In this document: positions 1 to 12,441 of the stretch, in pieces | How the letters are laid out: each line of letters opens with the position of its first letter | Position numbering within the stretch: the stretch's first letter is position 1 | Assembly (NCBI GenBank): GCA_037039685.1 | Contig: JAWNGF010000014.1 | Coordinates: 1,279,812 to 1,343,811, forward strand | Source of the DNA: Ceratobasidium sp. AG-K | Taxonomy: Eukaryota > Basidiomycota > Agaricomycetes > Cantharellales > Ceratobasidiaceae | Reading direction: 5' to 3' | DNA length: 64,000 nucleotides | Program-made: the position numbers and the translations under genes | Notes under the pieces: model-generated | What the model was told of the DNA's origin: nothing | What the model saw: only the letters and a program-made list of their open reading frames with translations | Databases searched by the model: none

Positions 1-1058
1 TGTCGTCAGCAAGGTAGTTTGGATGACGAACCTGCAGGTGAAGGATCGAATCAACAAGTCAGTTAGCTAGGATAAGGTATATCGAACCATGCATCGGCTT
101 ATCTATGTGTACATAAAAGATGCCAATGAATTCTGAGTCTAATAGCCATACATCAAATTGTGGATCCGGGGGAATAATGACTGTAGGAAAGGATTCAGTG
201 ACTGTTCGGTAATAGATTGGATAACCACATAATGGTCTCACTTCGCTGATAATGGCTCGAAAGGGGGACAAAACCGATTAGAGCAAAAGACATCATGTGG
301 TATCACACGATTATGTTGGCTCTTACTCATCCTGAGAGGGGGTTCGCAAGACCTGACAAGGAGGACTCAATCATTGTCAACTCCGTTCATCGTTTGAGTA
401 TCACAAATGGTTAGAAATTATCTACACGATTAAGAAGTTCTAGACAGATCCCTTCTTATTGCAATCCCTCAACTATGCCTGCGTGGTTCATCATGATCTG
501 ATTATATGTAATCCTTTCACTTGTATAGCATTCGGGTGTATACCGCAGCTGATGATTACAATTTTACGAATGATTTGTTATTCCCTTCATGGTGTCTACT
601 TATAAAACGATTATATTGGGCGACCGGTGGATTTCCGAGTTAGTCGGTAGCATTCTTTCGATTAAAATCTCCCCTCGGAAGATTTTGAGGGTTGCGGAGA
701 TTCCGGCGTTTGCAAGCTGTTTCAATGTGGTTTGTAAGCGCTTCCGAGCCTACGGCCAATTTGCCGATGTACGCATATGTGTGAATAACAACTCTTGTTC
801 AGCTACAAAACTCAAAGCAGATTTCATCATACATGATATATCGTTCCTTACACGAATCCCTCGTAAAATTTGACTGAACTCTCATTCGACCCCTTGTATT
901 TGAACGTCACGCCTACGTAAGCAATCCCATGGGTGTAACTGACTCCTTACGCGTATGACTGAAGATTCCCTTCCCCCCTATTCCTGGTAGTTGGACCTGC
1001 GTATTCTCATATTCTTTGCTATTTCGGCCCTCCTCCTCTGCCTGAACCTACGTGGTAC
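1..1058. other. Intergenic, no gene recognised
   Basis: Only short open frames without recognisable motifs occur here. The longest on the plus strand (589-873, 94 codons) shows no domain, and I do not treat it as a gene. The right edge is the 3' flank of the minus-strand DUF6535 gene. Confidence 0.5.
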
Positions 1059-4000
1059 TTAGCTGATGGGATGCCCCCATAATGGAGTAAGACTCACCTC
1101 CGAGACTTGATCACGAGACAATTTAGTAGCCACCTGACCAGACCCACTTGCAACCTGTTCGACCTCTTGGCGACAGATTATCTCATTTGTTACTATAGCT
1201 TTAATTTCTCCGAAGGATACCATGCACGGCTTGTTGTTTGGGTCTGCAAACCCTTCCAGCTTGCTTAGTTTCTCTATTATGCGGTTTATCGCAGAGAGAA
1301 TATCTTCAGATAGGTGTGACGGGTTCGCGAGTAAGCGGTTTATGCTTATAGCAATCGACTCCAAACAACTATTCGACCTCTGCTCCCACCGAGGTGGAGG
1401 ATGCGCACAGAGAAAATCAACCGCATACAGAAACCCAGTAACGACCCCAGGCATAATCAAGTTCTCGGTCTGCTCGCCTAAAAATAGTATCAAGTCGGCA
1501 ATGGTTTTCGAAGCGTTGTTGGCGTGGGCAGAATTTGGGCCGGCCCTTTGAAGGCAGTCGAAGCCATCCACTAGATCCGTGAAACAATCTAAACAACCCT
1601 TGATGTTACGAGTCATGCAACTGGACAAGACAGTGTTAAAAAGACGCTCTACATCCCCCAGATCACACGGTATGTCATCCAGATGATCTAGAACGTCAAC
1701 CATATTATCGAGCACGATTAGGAATATTTCTTGGGTCAGACAGTACCCATCGGCACCACTTTCTGCGTATTGCAGAACTTTGAAGAAAATAGTTTCCTCC
1801 TCGTTCTGTATTGCAAGTAAACGGAGAAGGTGCGCCCTGACTCTCCTGCTCCAGTGGTTGGTATTGCCACACTGAGACCTGGTGCGGCCCATCGACTGAA
1901 TCCACGTTTGTAACCAATGAAGCTGCTCGGCCATATTCTTGTTTGCATCCGTCTGGGTCAATATAGAGGATCCATGGCCCATTCTGTTGCAAAGTGCTCC
2001 CAGCGCTATTTCAGGAAGCTGGCAAATCCCCTCAGAGCCAAGGAATGAAATTGCAAAATGGGTAATCTGGAATAGATAAAAAATTGTAACCTCCGCGCGC
2101 TCTTGTGGTCCGCGGTCACTCAATTCGTAGGGGATAAATTCCACCCAATTGGAAGGATGCTCAGTGCTAGTATCATGGCTGGTCGGGTTCAATGCCAATG
2201 CGGAGTGCGCACGTGTACGCTGGACCCCGGCCTGAGGACCATAAACAGCTGTCCACCGCGTGATTAGTTTTGACGCGATTGACCCCATTGCCATAATAGC
2301 AGTGGTTTCAAGTTTGGATGTTTCTTTTATTGACTTGGTTCCTAAGCTATTGGTCAGTGCGGCAAGCGGTCCGTGCTTGTAGCCAATTTCGTTGGGCCGC
2401 AGGATGTGAGTGTCGTTGTCATCTACTATGAGCTCAATACTAGTGGCAGGAAGCCCGTTTTTGTACTGTGGGTGATGAGTGATCATGCAGTCATTTCAGT
2501 CGAGTGCATCAGTCCTAGCAACAAGACAGATAGCCTCCAGCAAGCTAAAGAGTGCGGAATTTCCGATTGTCGCAGTCGCAAGCTTGTTTGAATGAGAATT
2601 GAGTAGTAGTGCGGCGCGGCAGAGTGCACGACTGCACCGTGCGCAAAGCTCAGATAAACTTGTAGACCTTGCCTCTGAAACCAAAGGATCTGGGAATCTT
2701 TCAGAGTTTGATGTGGTGTCTGAGTCTGAGAGTGCCCGGTCGAGGTTTGTGTGTCCCTCCATTTGCAACCCCGGTGGCCCTGTCACTTCAATCCCTATGT
2801 GCTTTACCTCGGCAGTGTTTGGGTCCTCTCCAGGGTAATTTATTTGAGCGACCAATCCAGTCAATTTCAACTCGGCAGCGGTCAGTCCTGCGTATTCAGT
2901 GGCACTAAATGGTGGACATTTATCGTTCCATATTGCATCCAAAGATTCAAGAAACGGTTCTTCGAGTTGTTTAACCTGTGCAAGGTTCAGATGCAATGGA
3001 ATAAACATTTTAGTTAGAAAACAAACCATGGCACGTTCATCCCGGACCTGACTCTCGTGGTGGCTATCTTTGAGCCGAGATTGAAACCACGGCTGAGATC
3101 CACAAGCATAACGATATATCTCAACAATCACGCTGGCATATTCTGCGACGTTCGCTCCATTGCAGTAAGCCAGTTCGTGCTGATAATCTGTGGGTAATTT
3201 CGAAATATGATTGGCAATTTCCAGACCCACAGTTGTGATAGTTTGGTGGTCATTGGGCATAGACAAGGCGGAGTAGAGTACTTCTTGACGGTTCCTCCTT
3301 AACTTTTTCAGCTGACAAGCAACAAATCGACGGAATCGAGCCCAGCTTGAAACTCGTTTCCAAGGGCTCATTAGGCGATTAGATATTCCAGTAAATCCTA
3401 CGAGCAGTTCCTTGGTTTGGTTCTCGCGGATCCGTAGCTCAAGGAGGCGATCTACTGAGCCAGCTAGTACCCGGAATGCGCCGCTTAACAGTGTCCTGTC
3501 CATCGCCCGGGTGATAAGCCATAGTACTGCACGTAAATCTTCTGTCGTTACTTCGCTCGGCTCTAATTTCTCTTCCCCTGTACCTGTTTTAGGCTTGTTT
3601 TTTCCTCGATAGCCACAAGTTAGCAGGTTAAGCAGAAGTACGAAAAGGTGCCCGAGAGGTCTTGATATTCGCGTTTGGTATGGTGATTTTTTGTTAGTCG
3701 CGCCAAGAATCGCCATGATTATGTAGCAGATAAAAAGGCCCGCACTCGCAGTAGCTATGACCACGGCGATGACGCGGTCCAATATCCATAAACGAATGAT
3801 GAGCCCTAGTATAAAAAGTACTAAAGAAGAGTGCAAGAGGGTAGGAAGAAAGTCAATGATTCGGAGGGTGTGCCAAGAGATAAGGGTTTCTGGACAGCGC
3901 TGTCGCTCACGAGCGTTCTCAAGGGGGTGTGTCGGTGCGGATGCTATAAATTCCGCAAGCCACTCTTTGGCCAGCATCGCTACCATAGCCGCCCCGAGTG

Positions 4001-4687
4001 AGAGTGCCAAGGCCATAAACCAAAGGCCATTGATCAAGCGGACCTCAGCAGTAGGTCTGAAATCGTGAATTTCAGGAGGGGGTAGCAAGTTGACCTGGCT
4101 GCCCGTCTCGATGCGCCACTGGGACTGCGCCACGCTAAGCAGGAGCGTCGCAGACGTTTCGGATAAATTGGGTTCCATCATATTCGTTGAATCGACCAAG
4201 AAAGCAGTAAGTATTGCTGAGAACAAGCCTGCCTACAACGCCTTGTCAACTCCGAATAGCTCATCATCATGACTCTCTTCCGGCACGTACAAATAATAGC
4301 ATTGTGTCAAGGTTCTTGTTACGACGATCAACAAGGTCCCTGTCGTGTTCTTTTGATTCCTCTACAAATCTTCTCCACACAATGTAATCCGGTACTATTT
4401 TGTAACCAGGCTCTTGCAGCTCGTTGTAGCCATCCCGAACTGTGGACGCCCCCCCCTCTGGCGGTCTCTCGGGCTCATGCTACAACGAGAGACGCAACGC
4501 GGCAAAAGCGTCAGGGAATGTATGAGAAGGTTAGCTCGTTACTGGTATCATACATGACTAGACCCTGTGAGCTTACAATTGCCTCTGATGTAGCTGGTCT
4601 TGCCACAGCAAAACTTAGTCGCAGAAGGCGATACTCGTTTGATTCGGCGCTTGAGGATAAAGGGCTAGAGTCCTTGGGGTTCTCCAT
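1059..4687 (-). pseudogene. DUF6535 membrane protein gene with one in-frame stop
   Basis: This is a paralog of the gene at 18081-21422. Function is unknown; the family is common in Agaricomycetes. The exons I deduce are 4577-4687, 4291-4479 and 1059-4232, with GT-AG introns at 4480-4576 and 4233-4290. Both exon junctions are phase 0, and the second falls after the motif LDTMLLF exactly as in the paralog. Predicted membrane segments are the FSAILTAFLV helix, the LWFMALALSLGAAMVAML helix and two adjacent hydrophobic helices around IIDFLPTLLHSSLVLFILGL. A long, mostly helical C-terminal half follows. A single TGA at 2496-2498 interrupts the frame between the LLEAI and MITHH segments. The frame resumes at once and stays aligned with the paralog to the TAA at 1059-1061. 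The gene is therefore a very young pseudogene, a truncated membrane protein, or a sequencing error. Family assignment is from remembered motifs. Confidence 0.7.
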
Positions 4688-7639
4688 CAGTGAGCGGTCT
4701 CGATGAAGCCGAGTCTACGATGGACTGAGGATCGAGGCCTTTCATAGTACTAAGAAAGAGCGCCGCCGGATGAAATGTCAAGTCAACACGAGACGGATCA
4801 GACAGTAAGCGATAGAGGTATCTACCCTTATCTGTGCATGTACCCATCCACGTTGTTTGGTTTGGGAGATTGGCAGGGTGTACGGCGTTGAAAAATCAAA
4901 ATCGGTTGTCCTCCTTGACTTTGCAGGAACCTTTGGGTGCTCGATGTTACTATCAGCTCACTTGTAGCCAAGACAACACTCGCAAGGCCATCCACCATCA
5001 CCTCTACTATCAAAATTAGCATTCTACCGTCGTAGCTCCTGTTTCAACTGGCCGGCTGATTGTAGAATCCACCTGCATATACCCGCGCAACTGGGCCCGG
5101 CCTCCTTTAAATCCTCGGAATGATATCGTTGGGGTAGATTTCCGGTTGCCGAAATGTCTCGCACTCTCCAGATCCTCGTCGGCAGATGTGAGATATGAAG
5201 GATAGGGGCTTTGTTCGGTTGCTCTGGCTCCAATCGGGGGGAGATTGTGTGGGGCATGTTTTAGATAGACGCCAGCATACGATGTTCGGTCCAGGTCTGT
5301 GCCTGTTTAAGGGACGACGTCCCACGAAGCTTGTGGCTTCGTAAGCGCCATGTTCGTCTCGGCCACAAGCCATTCTCTTGTGCTTGTCCTCCGTATTACC
5401 CCTTATGCATTCCCCTCTCCTGCCCCTTCGTGGCCATGCTTCCTGCTTCCCCTTACGTTGGTTGTTTCCAGACTTCTCTCCTGTGCTTTGTGGATCAAAA
5501 TGTATAGTATTGCATCGTGTAGAAATTGAATATAGAATATGATGTGGATATAGTAAACACAGAAGAGATAGAGAAAATACGAGTAGAGACAGGGTGAAAG
5601 TGAGAATGAAGTACTGGAACGCAGGCGGCCGAAGCGACCGTTTATATAACTTAAAATCGCACCGAGTCATATTCACACTTAAATCCATTACCAGCTATTC
5701 GTATATTCCAGCACATTCAGGGATGTTCATGATATTTCTACACACCGGTCATTACCGTAGGACCCTCGGAAGCGAAATGGCACCGAGAAGCGAAACAGGC
5801 GTGATTGGACCCTGTTTCTTCTTGTCTTTTGGGTCCTAGCATACTCATGGATTTACATAAGCAAGATTCCAATGTATATGCAGTTTTCCGGAGCAATTTA
5901 GAAGTATTCAAGTTGGATTCAAAGGGGGGATTTCTAGTTTTGGTCAAACACCGTGCTTTAGATTACTGTAAAAGACCTAATGTCCATTGGATTCACTTAT
6001 TCGTACCCAAAATTCTTCTTTATGCTCCCACTACCTGAACATGGTCACAAGGTCGTGCTCGCCCGCCTGTGCGCCGTTTGGTCGTGACAATTGCAGCGCG
6101 TGGCCTGTCTTTCTTGAGCATCTTCTCAATCCCTGTAGCCCGTGTATATACTGACTGCATACCCCAGTCATTCGCACCTTTCTCGAGCTCTCGCCTGTGT
6201 CTGGGCCGCATTTCCTAACTCTCCGAACTCGAACCCCGCCAAATGTACCCAAGCTCCCGCCCTGTTGACAATTGCTAGTGCATCTGTAAGAGCACGTCGT
6301 AGGTAGACGACATTCTTAGTGCCGCTTCATCAAGAAAACGCAGAGGTTCTCCAGGGCCACTCCTCGAAGCTGACAAGGGCAGTTGTATACAGGATCTGAA
6401 CGGATTTCGGCCGACCAAACTCCCCCAGCCCAGAGATCTCGCATCATAGTGCAGAAATAAGCGTCCTGAGGCTCAACAACTGTAAATCCAGGAGAACACT
6501 GAATTATGTCAGGTATCAGCTCATTCTGAGCCGTATATAACATCGTTTGAACAGCATCTACTCGATTCCTTGTATGCCGGAGGTTGTGCGTTCATAACGG
6601 CCAGTTGACAGACTTCTGGAGTTTATTTCGGTACACCATCATGTCTAACCAACGTTTTCAATGGTAAAAATCTTCAATAGCAACATTTAGCTTAATCTGT
6701 GGCAATCTCCAGCGATGAAAGGGAGAAGGGTCATTCGACTATCACTTTTTTCGCTTCTAGGGGCGTTTGCACCAAACCCACCCAAACCCCTTCCAGCGAT
6801 GGACCCTGCTAACCAAAGCAGATTCACTCAGTTGCCCGCTGTGATATATAAACATACGCGGTGCTCCAGTAACCATAAATTCAAGGTAAAAGAGCGGCTA
6901 ACTCTCACGTTGACCGAATCACTCAAAACGTGTTCCACGTCCGGAGGTTGTACGGTAATACAACAAGAATCTCTGGGACAGCAAATTGATTTGTACATCG
7001 AATGTAGTAAATCTTAAGTGAGTATTATTGTAGACTTCGAGAGGTCGTTCCGAGATCTAGAGAGGACTTCCAAGGTGACATGGAATCTGAAAGTAGGAGA
7101 AAGATAAAGTTATACCTCGCGAACTTATCTACCCCTCGTAGCCGGACGTCACAGACGCCAGGTGTACTTTCCCCAAATTGTTTAGAGACCAGCAAGTCGT
7201 TTATGGAAAAATATATGACGATTTGCTATTTTTGCGTGGGTTTCAGACCTGCGTTGGCGCGCAATTGTGCTTAGTGGAGATGGGGACAAGTGGCTGTGCT
7301 CCCCACCTGAACCTCACAAGCTTAAGCGCCGAGCTCATAACCAAATCGCAAATGTAGATGGGATTAAAAGAAACAATAACAAGACGCAACGCAACGCTTA
7401 GAAACACAACTTGGTACCAAGAAATGTGATGTATCGTACACCTCCAACTCGCCATTCGATATTCCATCAACCCTCCAGCGCCCTGTTCTCTCGCTCCCAC
7501 GCAGCTTCCCTATCGCCTCCGGCTTCGTATTCCCTCCCCCAAGGCCATAACCTCTCGACCTAGACCACCATAACTTCCTCTCGAGACAGAAGGACCTCCT
7601 TTCCAGCGTCAACGCGACCCTCCCCACCACTACCATCGC
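4688..7639. other. Intergenic, unassigned
   Basis: No recognisable gene. On the minus strand a TATA-like sequence near 5640-5650 is followed by a pyrimidine-rich leader, which resembles a fungal promoter. Downstream, at about 5027-5400, two or more frames are open for up to about 90 codons but none shows a known motif, so I assign no product. Two adjacent inverted repeats occur: GGGACGACGTCCC at 5311-5323, and ACGAAGC/GCTTCGT at 5324-5342. The rest (5700-7639) holds only short overlapping frames. Confidence 0.4.
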
Positions 7640-9107
7640 CTAGGCACCCCTCTCAGCATCCACATCCGCCTCGATCTGCTGCAACGCGGCCTGAATGGCC
7701 TCCACAGCTTGCATAGTCTCGACTTCTCCAGGCTGGACCCCAAGTTCGAACGCTTCATGCGAGGTCGAGTCAAGCCCGTGCGAGCCTGGGTCGAGACCAT
7801 GCGAGGTAGACCCCAAGCTATGCCCAGAGGAAGCAGGACCCAAGCTCGAGCCAAGTCCATGCGTCGAAGCCGACTCGAGCGCGTGGAGAGCCGGATCAAT
7901 GACGAGCTGCTCGTCGGGAATGACGACCATGTCTTCCATATTCGTCGCCAATTCCTCCCCACCATCGCTCAACCCACTCGGACCCTCTCCCAAGCTGCCG
8001 ACCCTGGTCAACTGTCCCAACCGCTCCTCGCTCATACAATCCGCCCTGGATCGCTTGTGATCTCCCTCCTCGTCGTCTTCGCTTGCGTCGAGGAACATGT
8101 TGACTGCTTTACGTTTGCGGGAGCTCATCCGGCGGGGTGTGTCGGTTGGTTTTTTGATGCGGTTCCTGAGTGGGGGTGAGACATTATGACGGCATGAAAT
8201 GAAATAATGACGACAAGGGGCGGTGAAACGAATGAGAGAAACCAAAGCAAAGGCGACGGGAAGAATGATACCGAAGTCAAGGAAACGGAGGAAACAAGGG
8301 GAAGAAACGTAGGGGGAGAAATGCAACGAAACAAGCAACTCACCCTGGCTGCGTCTGCCTAACCAAATGGGTCCTCTCATTCCTTTCGTGCCTCATCAAC
8401 GCGTCCTTGCGATCAAACGCTGCCTCACACCCCTCGCGACTGCACCTAAATGGTCGACTGTCGTTGCCGCTCTTGACATGTGTCCGTCGATGTCGCTCAC
8501 AATCGCTCTTGCGATCAAAAGCCGCTGAACATCCCGCAAGCCCACACGCGAATGGTCGACCAAGATCAGAGAGGGGATGTGGAGCGGGTTTGTGTGTATA
8601 GTGTGATCCCGGAGTGGATGTGCTCGCTGGGGCGTTTTGTGTTGGAGGAGTGTAGACCCCGCCTAGTCCTCCGGGATTCTGGTAGTGTGGAGACGCGGTG
8701 GCTTGGGGGTTTATTGGGGGTGGGTCGGCTCGTTTCGGGCGGGGTTTGGGGGCAGGTGTTTGAGTTGATTGGGATTGAGGGGCAGCCTGAGCTTGAGCAG
8801 GTTGTTGAACTTGTGGCTGAGGTTGATTAGGGTTCGGATGAGCCCACGTCGGGGGAGCCATATACATTGGCATCGGAGGGGGTGCAACCCCAGGTGGAGC
8901 AAACATGAGTCCAGGAAACGGTCCCCATCCGGGCAGCTACAAAACATTAATCGAAATCGACATCGCATCGACTCGACTCACCGGAGGATACGCAGGCAGA
9001 ATGGAATAACTCGACTGATTCGGTTTGTTCTCGGTGTTTGGCTGAATGCGGAAATGATGAGTGCCACTTGTTCCAACACACGTCCATCGCCACTTGTTCC
9101 AACACAT
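7640..9107 (-). CDS. C2H2 zinc-finger protein, probable transcription factor
   Basis: The three-exon model is 8982-9107, 8344-8936 and 7640-8165, joined by GT-AG introns at 8937-8981 and 8166-8343. It totals 1245 nt and reads 414 aa with all phases consistent. The first third is rich in Pro, Gln and Ala. Two tandem zinc fingers follow at the end of exon 2. The first is regular (C-x4-C-x12-H-x3-H). The second has C-x4-C-x12-H-x6-H, a longer than usual His spacing. Exon 3 opens with a basic patch (RIKKP...RRMSSRKRK) that looks like a bipartite nuclear localisation signal. It continues with an acidic stretch and a Ser/Gly/His-rich tail ending at the TAG. The start ATG at 9107 is the weakest point because it lies in a short tandem repeat, so an upstream exon is possible. 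The likely role is DNA binding; the target is unknown. Confidence 0.6.
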
Positions 9108-9923
9108 GTGCGTTCGCCACTGGGAGCACAACATCTGCACCCGCCACACACACACAAACTCGGCTGTTATAAATTAATACTCACGCTGTTGGGGAGTGCC
9201 GGATCGAGCGCAAACTGTGCGCTCATCGTGAGTGGAAAAAGGACGTGACCGTGCGTGGTCTGTGCGGATTACCTAAGCGTACAGGCACAGCCGCCTGCGG
9301 ATCTCCGCATACGCATGCGTGGATGGAAATAAAGCGTCGGAGGATGGATGTTGGCGGCGGAGTAGCCGACCGGTAACCGCCCAGTATCCCGTGGGGTCAA
9401 TAAGAGTGCTTAACGCGAATGGTTTGCTTCGATGCATTGTTTCATTCCAAAAGGCTGAAATGACCATTTGCCCACTGGTCATCAGCGACCTGACGCGAAC
9501 AAGGACAGTCATTCCCCGTCGGCCGACGCCACCACCTCGGTGAGCTCGTCCACACCGAGCCCACATAGTGCTCGGTCGCCGCGTGGCATACGCGCAGTGA
9601 GCTCACGCCACTAGCGGAAACCGCTATCATTGACCGAAATAACCGCACTGATCAACTCTATTTAGTATCCCCGAGTCAGTTGATGAAGCAAGCCCTAACA
9701 ATCCATCTATAATCCTAACCCGAAATACACCAGAAGCGCCGGTTACTTTGAACAATCTGGCGGAACCCAGCCCGAAATAAGCTCAGCCCGATCCCGGCAT
9801 GGCGACCCCTGACATCAGTTTAACGATCCGCACAGCTCGGGCTTTAGCCCCACGCCGAAGCCATGACCAATTCACACTATATAACCCCCCCGTTTGATCG
9901 ACAAGAACAACCCCCCCTTCTTT

Positions 9924-12441
9924 ATGGACCAGAGTAGGCCGTTGCATCGGGGTAGCGGTTGTCACGAGTGTCGCCGGCGCAAGCTGGTATGTCCTCCTAG
10001 TATACACATGACATCTATATACTCATGAAGTGTAGAAATGCAGCGGAACGAAACCCTCGTGCGATCGGTGTGCCCGCTCGAATACGGCGTGCGTGTATGA
10101 TCCTGTCGAAAAAAGTAAAGTGGCGCTGTTGCGGGATGAACTCCTCATGTTGCGTGAGAAGGTCCGCGCACTTGAAAAGACGCATGGGTTGGGTCCTGGT
10201 GGATTGGATGCGGACAAGGGATTGAAGCGCCGTTCGCCAGACGATGGGTTGCCTGTTGTTCCTCGCCCCGCCCCAAGCCCACCTGGGCAGTGGCGTGTTT
10301 CGTTGACGACTGAGGACCAAACCAAGTTGTAAGTTCATGAATGTCTCCTAGGACTGGACTAATTCGAGCAGGTTGAACCAGTTCACGGCCATCCAGCACG
10401 TCGCAAATGAGTACGCCGGTGTAGCGCCTAACCGTAAGCCTCCCAGACCCGCATCGCACTCAACTAACAATGCGCAGCCCATCCAGCTGCAGAGCCCTAC
10501 GCAGCCAAGACGGCCGCATTTCTCCTCGCTTCATTCTTTTCGCCCACGCATAGACACCTGCAAGCCGACCTGCTGGAATGCACTCGTCATTGCATCGAAG
10601 ACGCTATTCGGGGCGCAGACCAGCCCACGTCTCCCCACTCGGGCTCATCCCCGACTCGCCCCTCGGCCGCTTCTCCGAAACGTTCGGGCACGTCACCTCG
10701 TCTTGGAAGTCCCCGCAGCCCGCGCATTGTTCACCCTCTCGCACTGCGTCCTAATGCCGCTATCGGTTCGGGTCTCGTTCTCGATGCAATCCACGCCTCG
10801 AGTTTGCTTGCCGTGTGGATGCTGATTCAAGGTCGGTTGGTAGAGTGTCAGCAGGCGTTGTTCGGGGCCGCCAAGCTCGGTAAGTTATTCTCGTCTTGCC
10901 GCACTCGAAGTATGCGCATCCAAATTATTCATCCGCCCGAAACATCTCTCGCCACCTCTCATTCTCGACTCGAAATATCTCTCGCCACCCCCTCCACCAA
11001 CCCTTGCCATCGCACCGCCCATCAGTTCTCCTTTTGGGTCTGATACCGGCAGTGGCGATGCAATATCCGGTCTCTGCTTCGATCTAATAATTCTTTAGCC
11101 ATTATGTCAGGGATGCATACTATACGCTCACTCGACGAGCGCCCGTCGGGAGAGCCAAGTCCGGCCCAACTTTCGATGGACAAACCCTCGCATAGCAATA
11201 TTGGGGACGAACGTGCATCCAATCCTGGAGATGAGCGCGCACTGAACCATGATTCGCGCCCGTCTAGCTCCGGTGGGCGCCTACCTGACTCGCGCGAGCG
11301 CCCAGTTCGGCATCGTGTCGGGGTGTTTTGGCAGTTGGTATGTCTCGGTGAGTGTTCAGCATCAAACTTACTTCGGGGTTGGGGTCGGGAGTCAGCAAGT
11401 CGGCCTCGGGGATCATTCACCGACCTGAAATCCGCATGTCGCCTCGAGTTTTGCTCCACTCTTTTCCCATGATTTGTTCACCTTTGCTTTTTTGGGCGAT
11501 TTGTTCATCTTTGTGCACAGATTACACAGCCGCAATCCTCATGGGCTCTCCTACATCTCTACCATGGGAAGACTGTCCGACTGAAGTTCGCGTCGAAACT
11601 GTATGGCCCGATTGTGAGGTGCGTGCTTTCCTATCGAGTCTGAATCGTGTCGAATGGTTGTAGGCCACATGCGCTTCGATCTCGTCGCTTTTCCGAGGAT
11701 CCAAGTCGTCGCTCTCGTTGCACGCTAAATCAATTGTTCTCCTCGAGCGTGCGGTCAGGCTGAGCGCCCAACGCGAGCCTGGGCAAACTCTGATCAAAGA
11801 AACCGATACGGCTATTTCGAATGTCCTCGAGCAGCTCCCCGCGTCCCGCTCGGCGTCGCTCCACCCTCACACGCTCATGCTCTGCGCCCGCGTCAGGCTC
11901 CACGAAGCGTCAGCCGCGCGGGACCACGTTTCCCAAGTCGTTTGGGTTCAATCCGCCGTTGCGATCGTCCGGTTGCTGGATTCCATCGACGAGGCGGAAG
12001 TCGTCGCGCGCGCGGATCTCTTGATGGCCTATTCCTGGATCGCGTCGTACATGGTCTTGCTCCATGAGCAGTACTATGTGCCATACCTCCCCGAATCAGA
12101 CCACGCTGTGCGCATCGGCCTCGACTTGGGAAAGCTCAAAGGACTTTTGGATACCGTTGGTGCTCGGATGCCTGTCGTCGGTGAGTCACGCGAGCCGTAA
12201 CCATGACATTGCTAATACCTCGACTCGATTTCGCTGGGATCGCTTGGCAGACACAATGTTCAAGTCGGCCATCAACCAGTTTCACACCTCCAGGACGCCG
12301 ACGTCGCCGTATGCATCGCCTCCTTCCGACACGCCTTCGACGCCCGAGAAGATCTCGCTTCCCAAGGCCTCGACCCCCAGCAAGTCGTGCGCTTCGGACG
12401 ACATCAAGACGGAGCACGACGAGTTGGCAGACGAGAACTAA
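9924..12441 (+). CDS. Zn(II)2Cys6 fungal transcription factor
   Basis: The eight-exon model is 9924-9986, 10036-10328, 10372-10433, 10478-10879, 11099-11347, 11521-11618, 11664-12180 and 12251-12441. It sums to 1875 nt, an exact reading frame of 624 aa. The binuclear zinc cluster spans the first intron and reads C-x2-C-x6-C-x6-C-x2-C-x6-C (GCHECRRRKL, then KCSG...CDRC...C). This is diagnostic of Gal4-type regulators. It is followed by a Leu/Glu/Lys-rich coiled coil (KVALLRDELLMLREKVRALE) that probably mediates dimerisation. The central part carries the usual regulator-type helical region, with a segment DYTAAILMG...LPWEDCP seen in many basidiomycete members. The C-terminus is Ser/Thr/Pro-rich and acidic. 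The 219-bp fourth intron is long for this locus and could hide another exon. The target genes are unknown. The gene lies about 38 kb from the terpene-type cluster, so a link is not implied. Confidence 0.82.

Noticed and set aside
589..873. 94-codon plus-strand ORF
   Set aside because: No recognisable family or promoter context.
5107..5688. 193-codon minus-strand ORF
   Set aside because: Its first ATG lies upstream of a TATA-like box, several frames are open in parallel, and no motif is seen.
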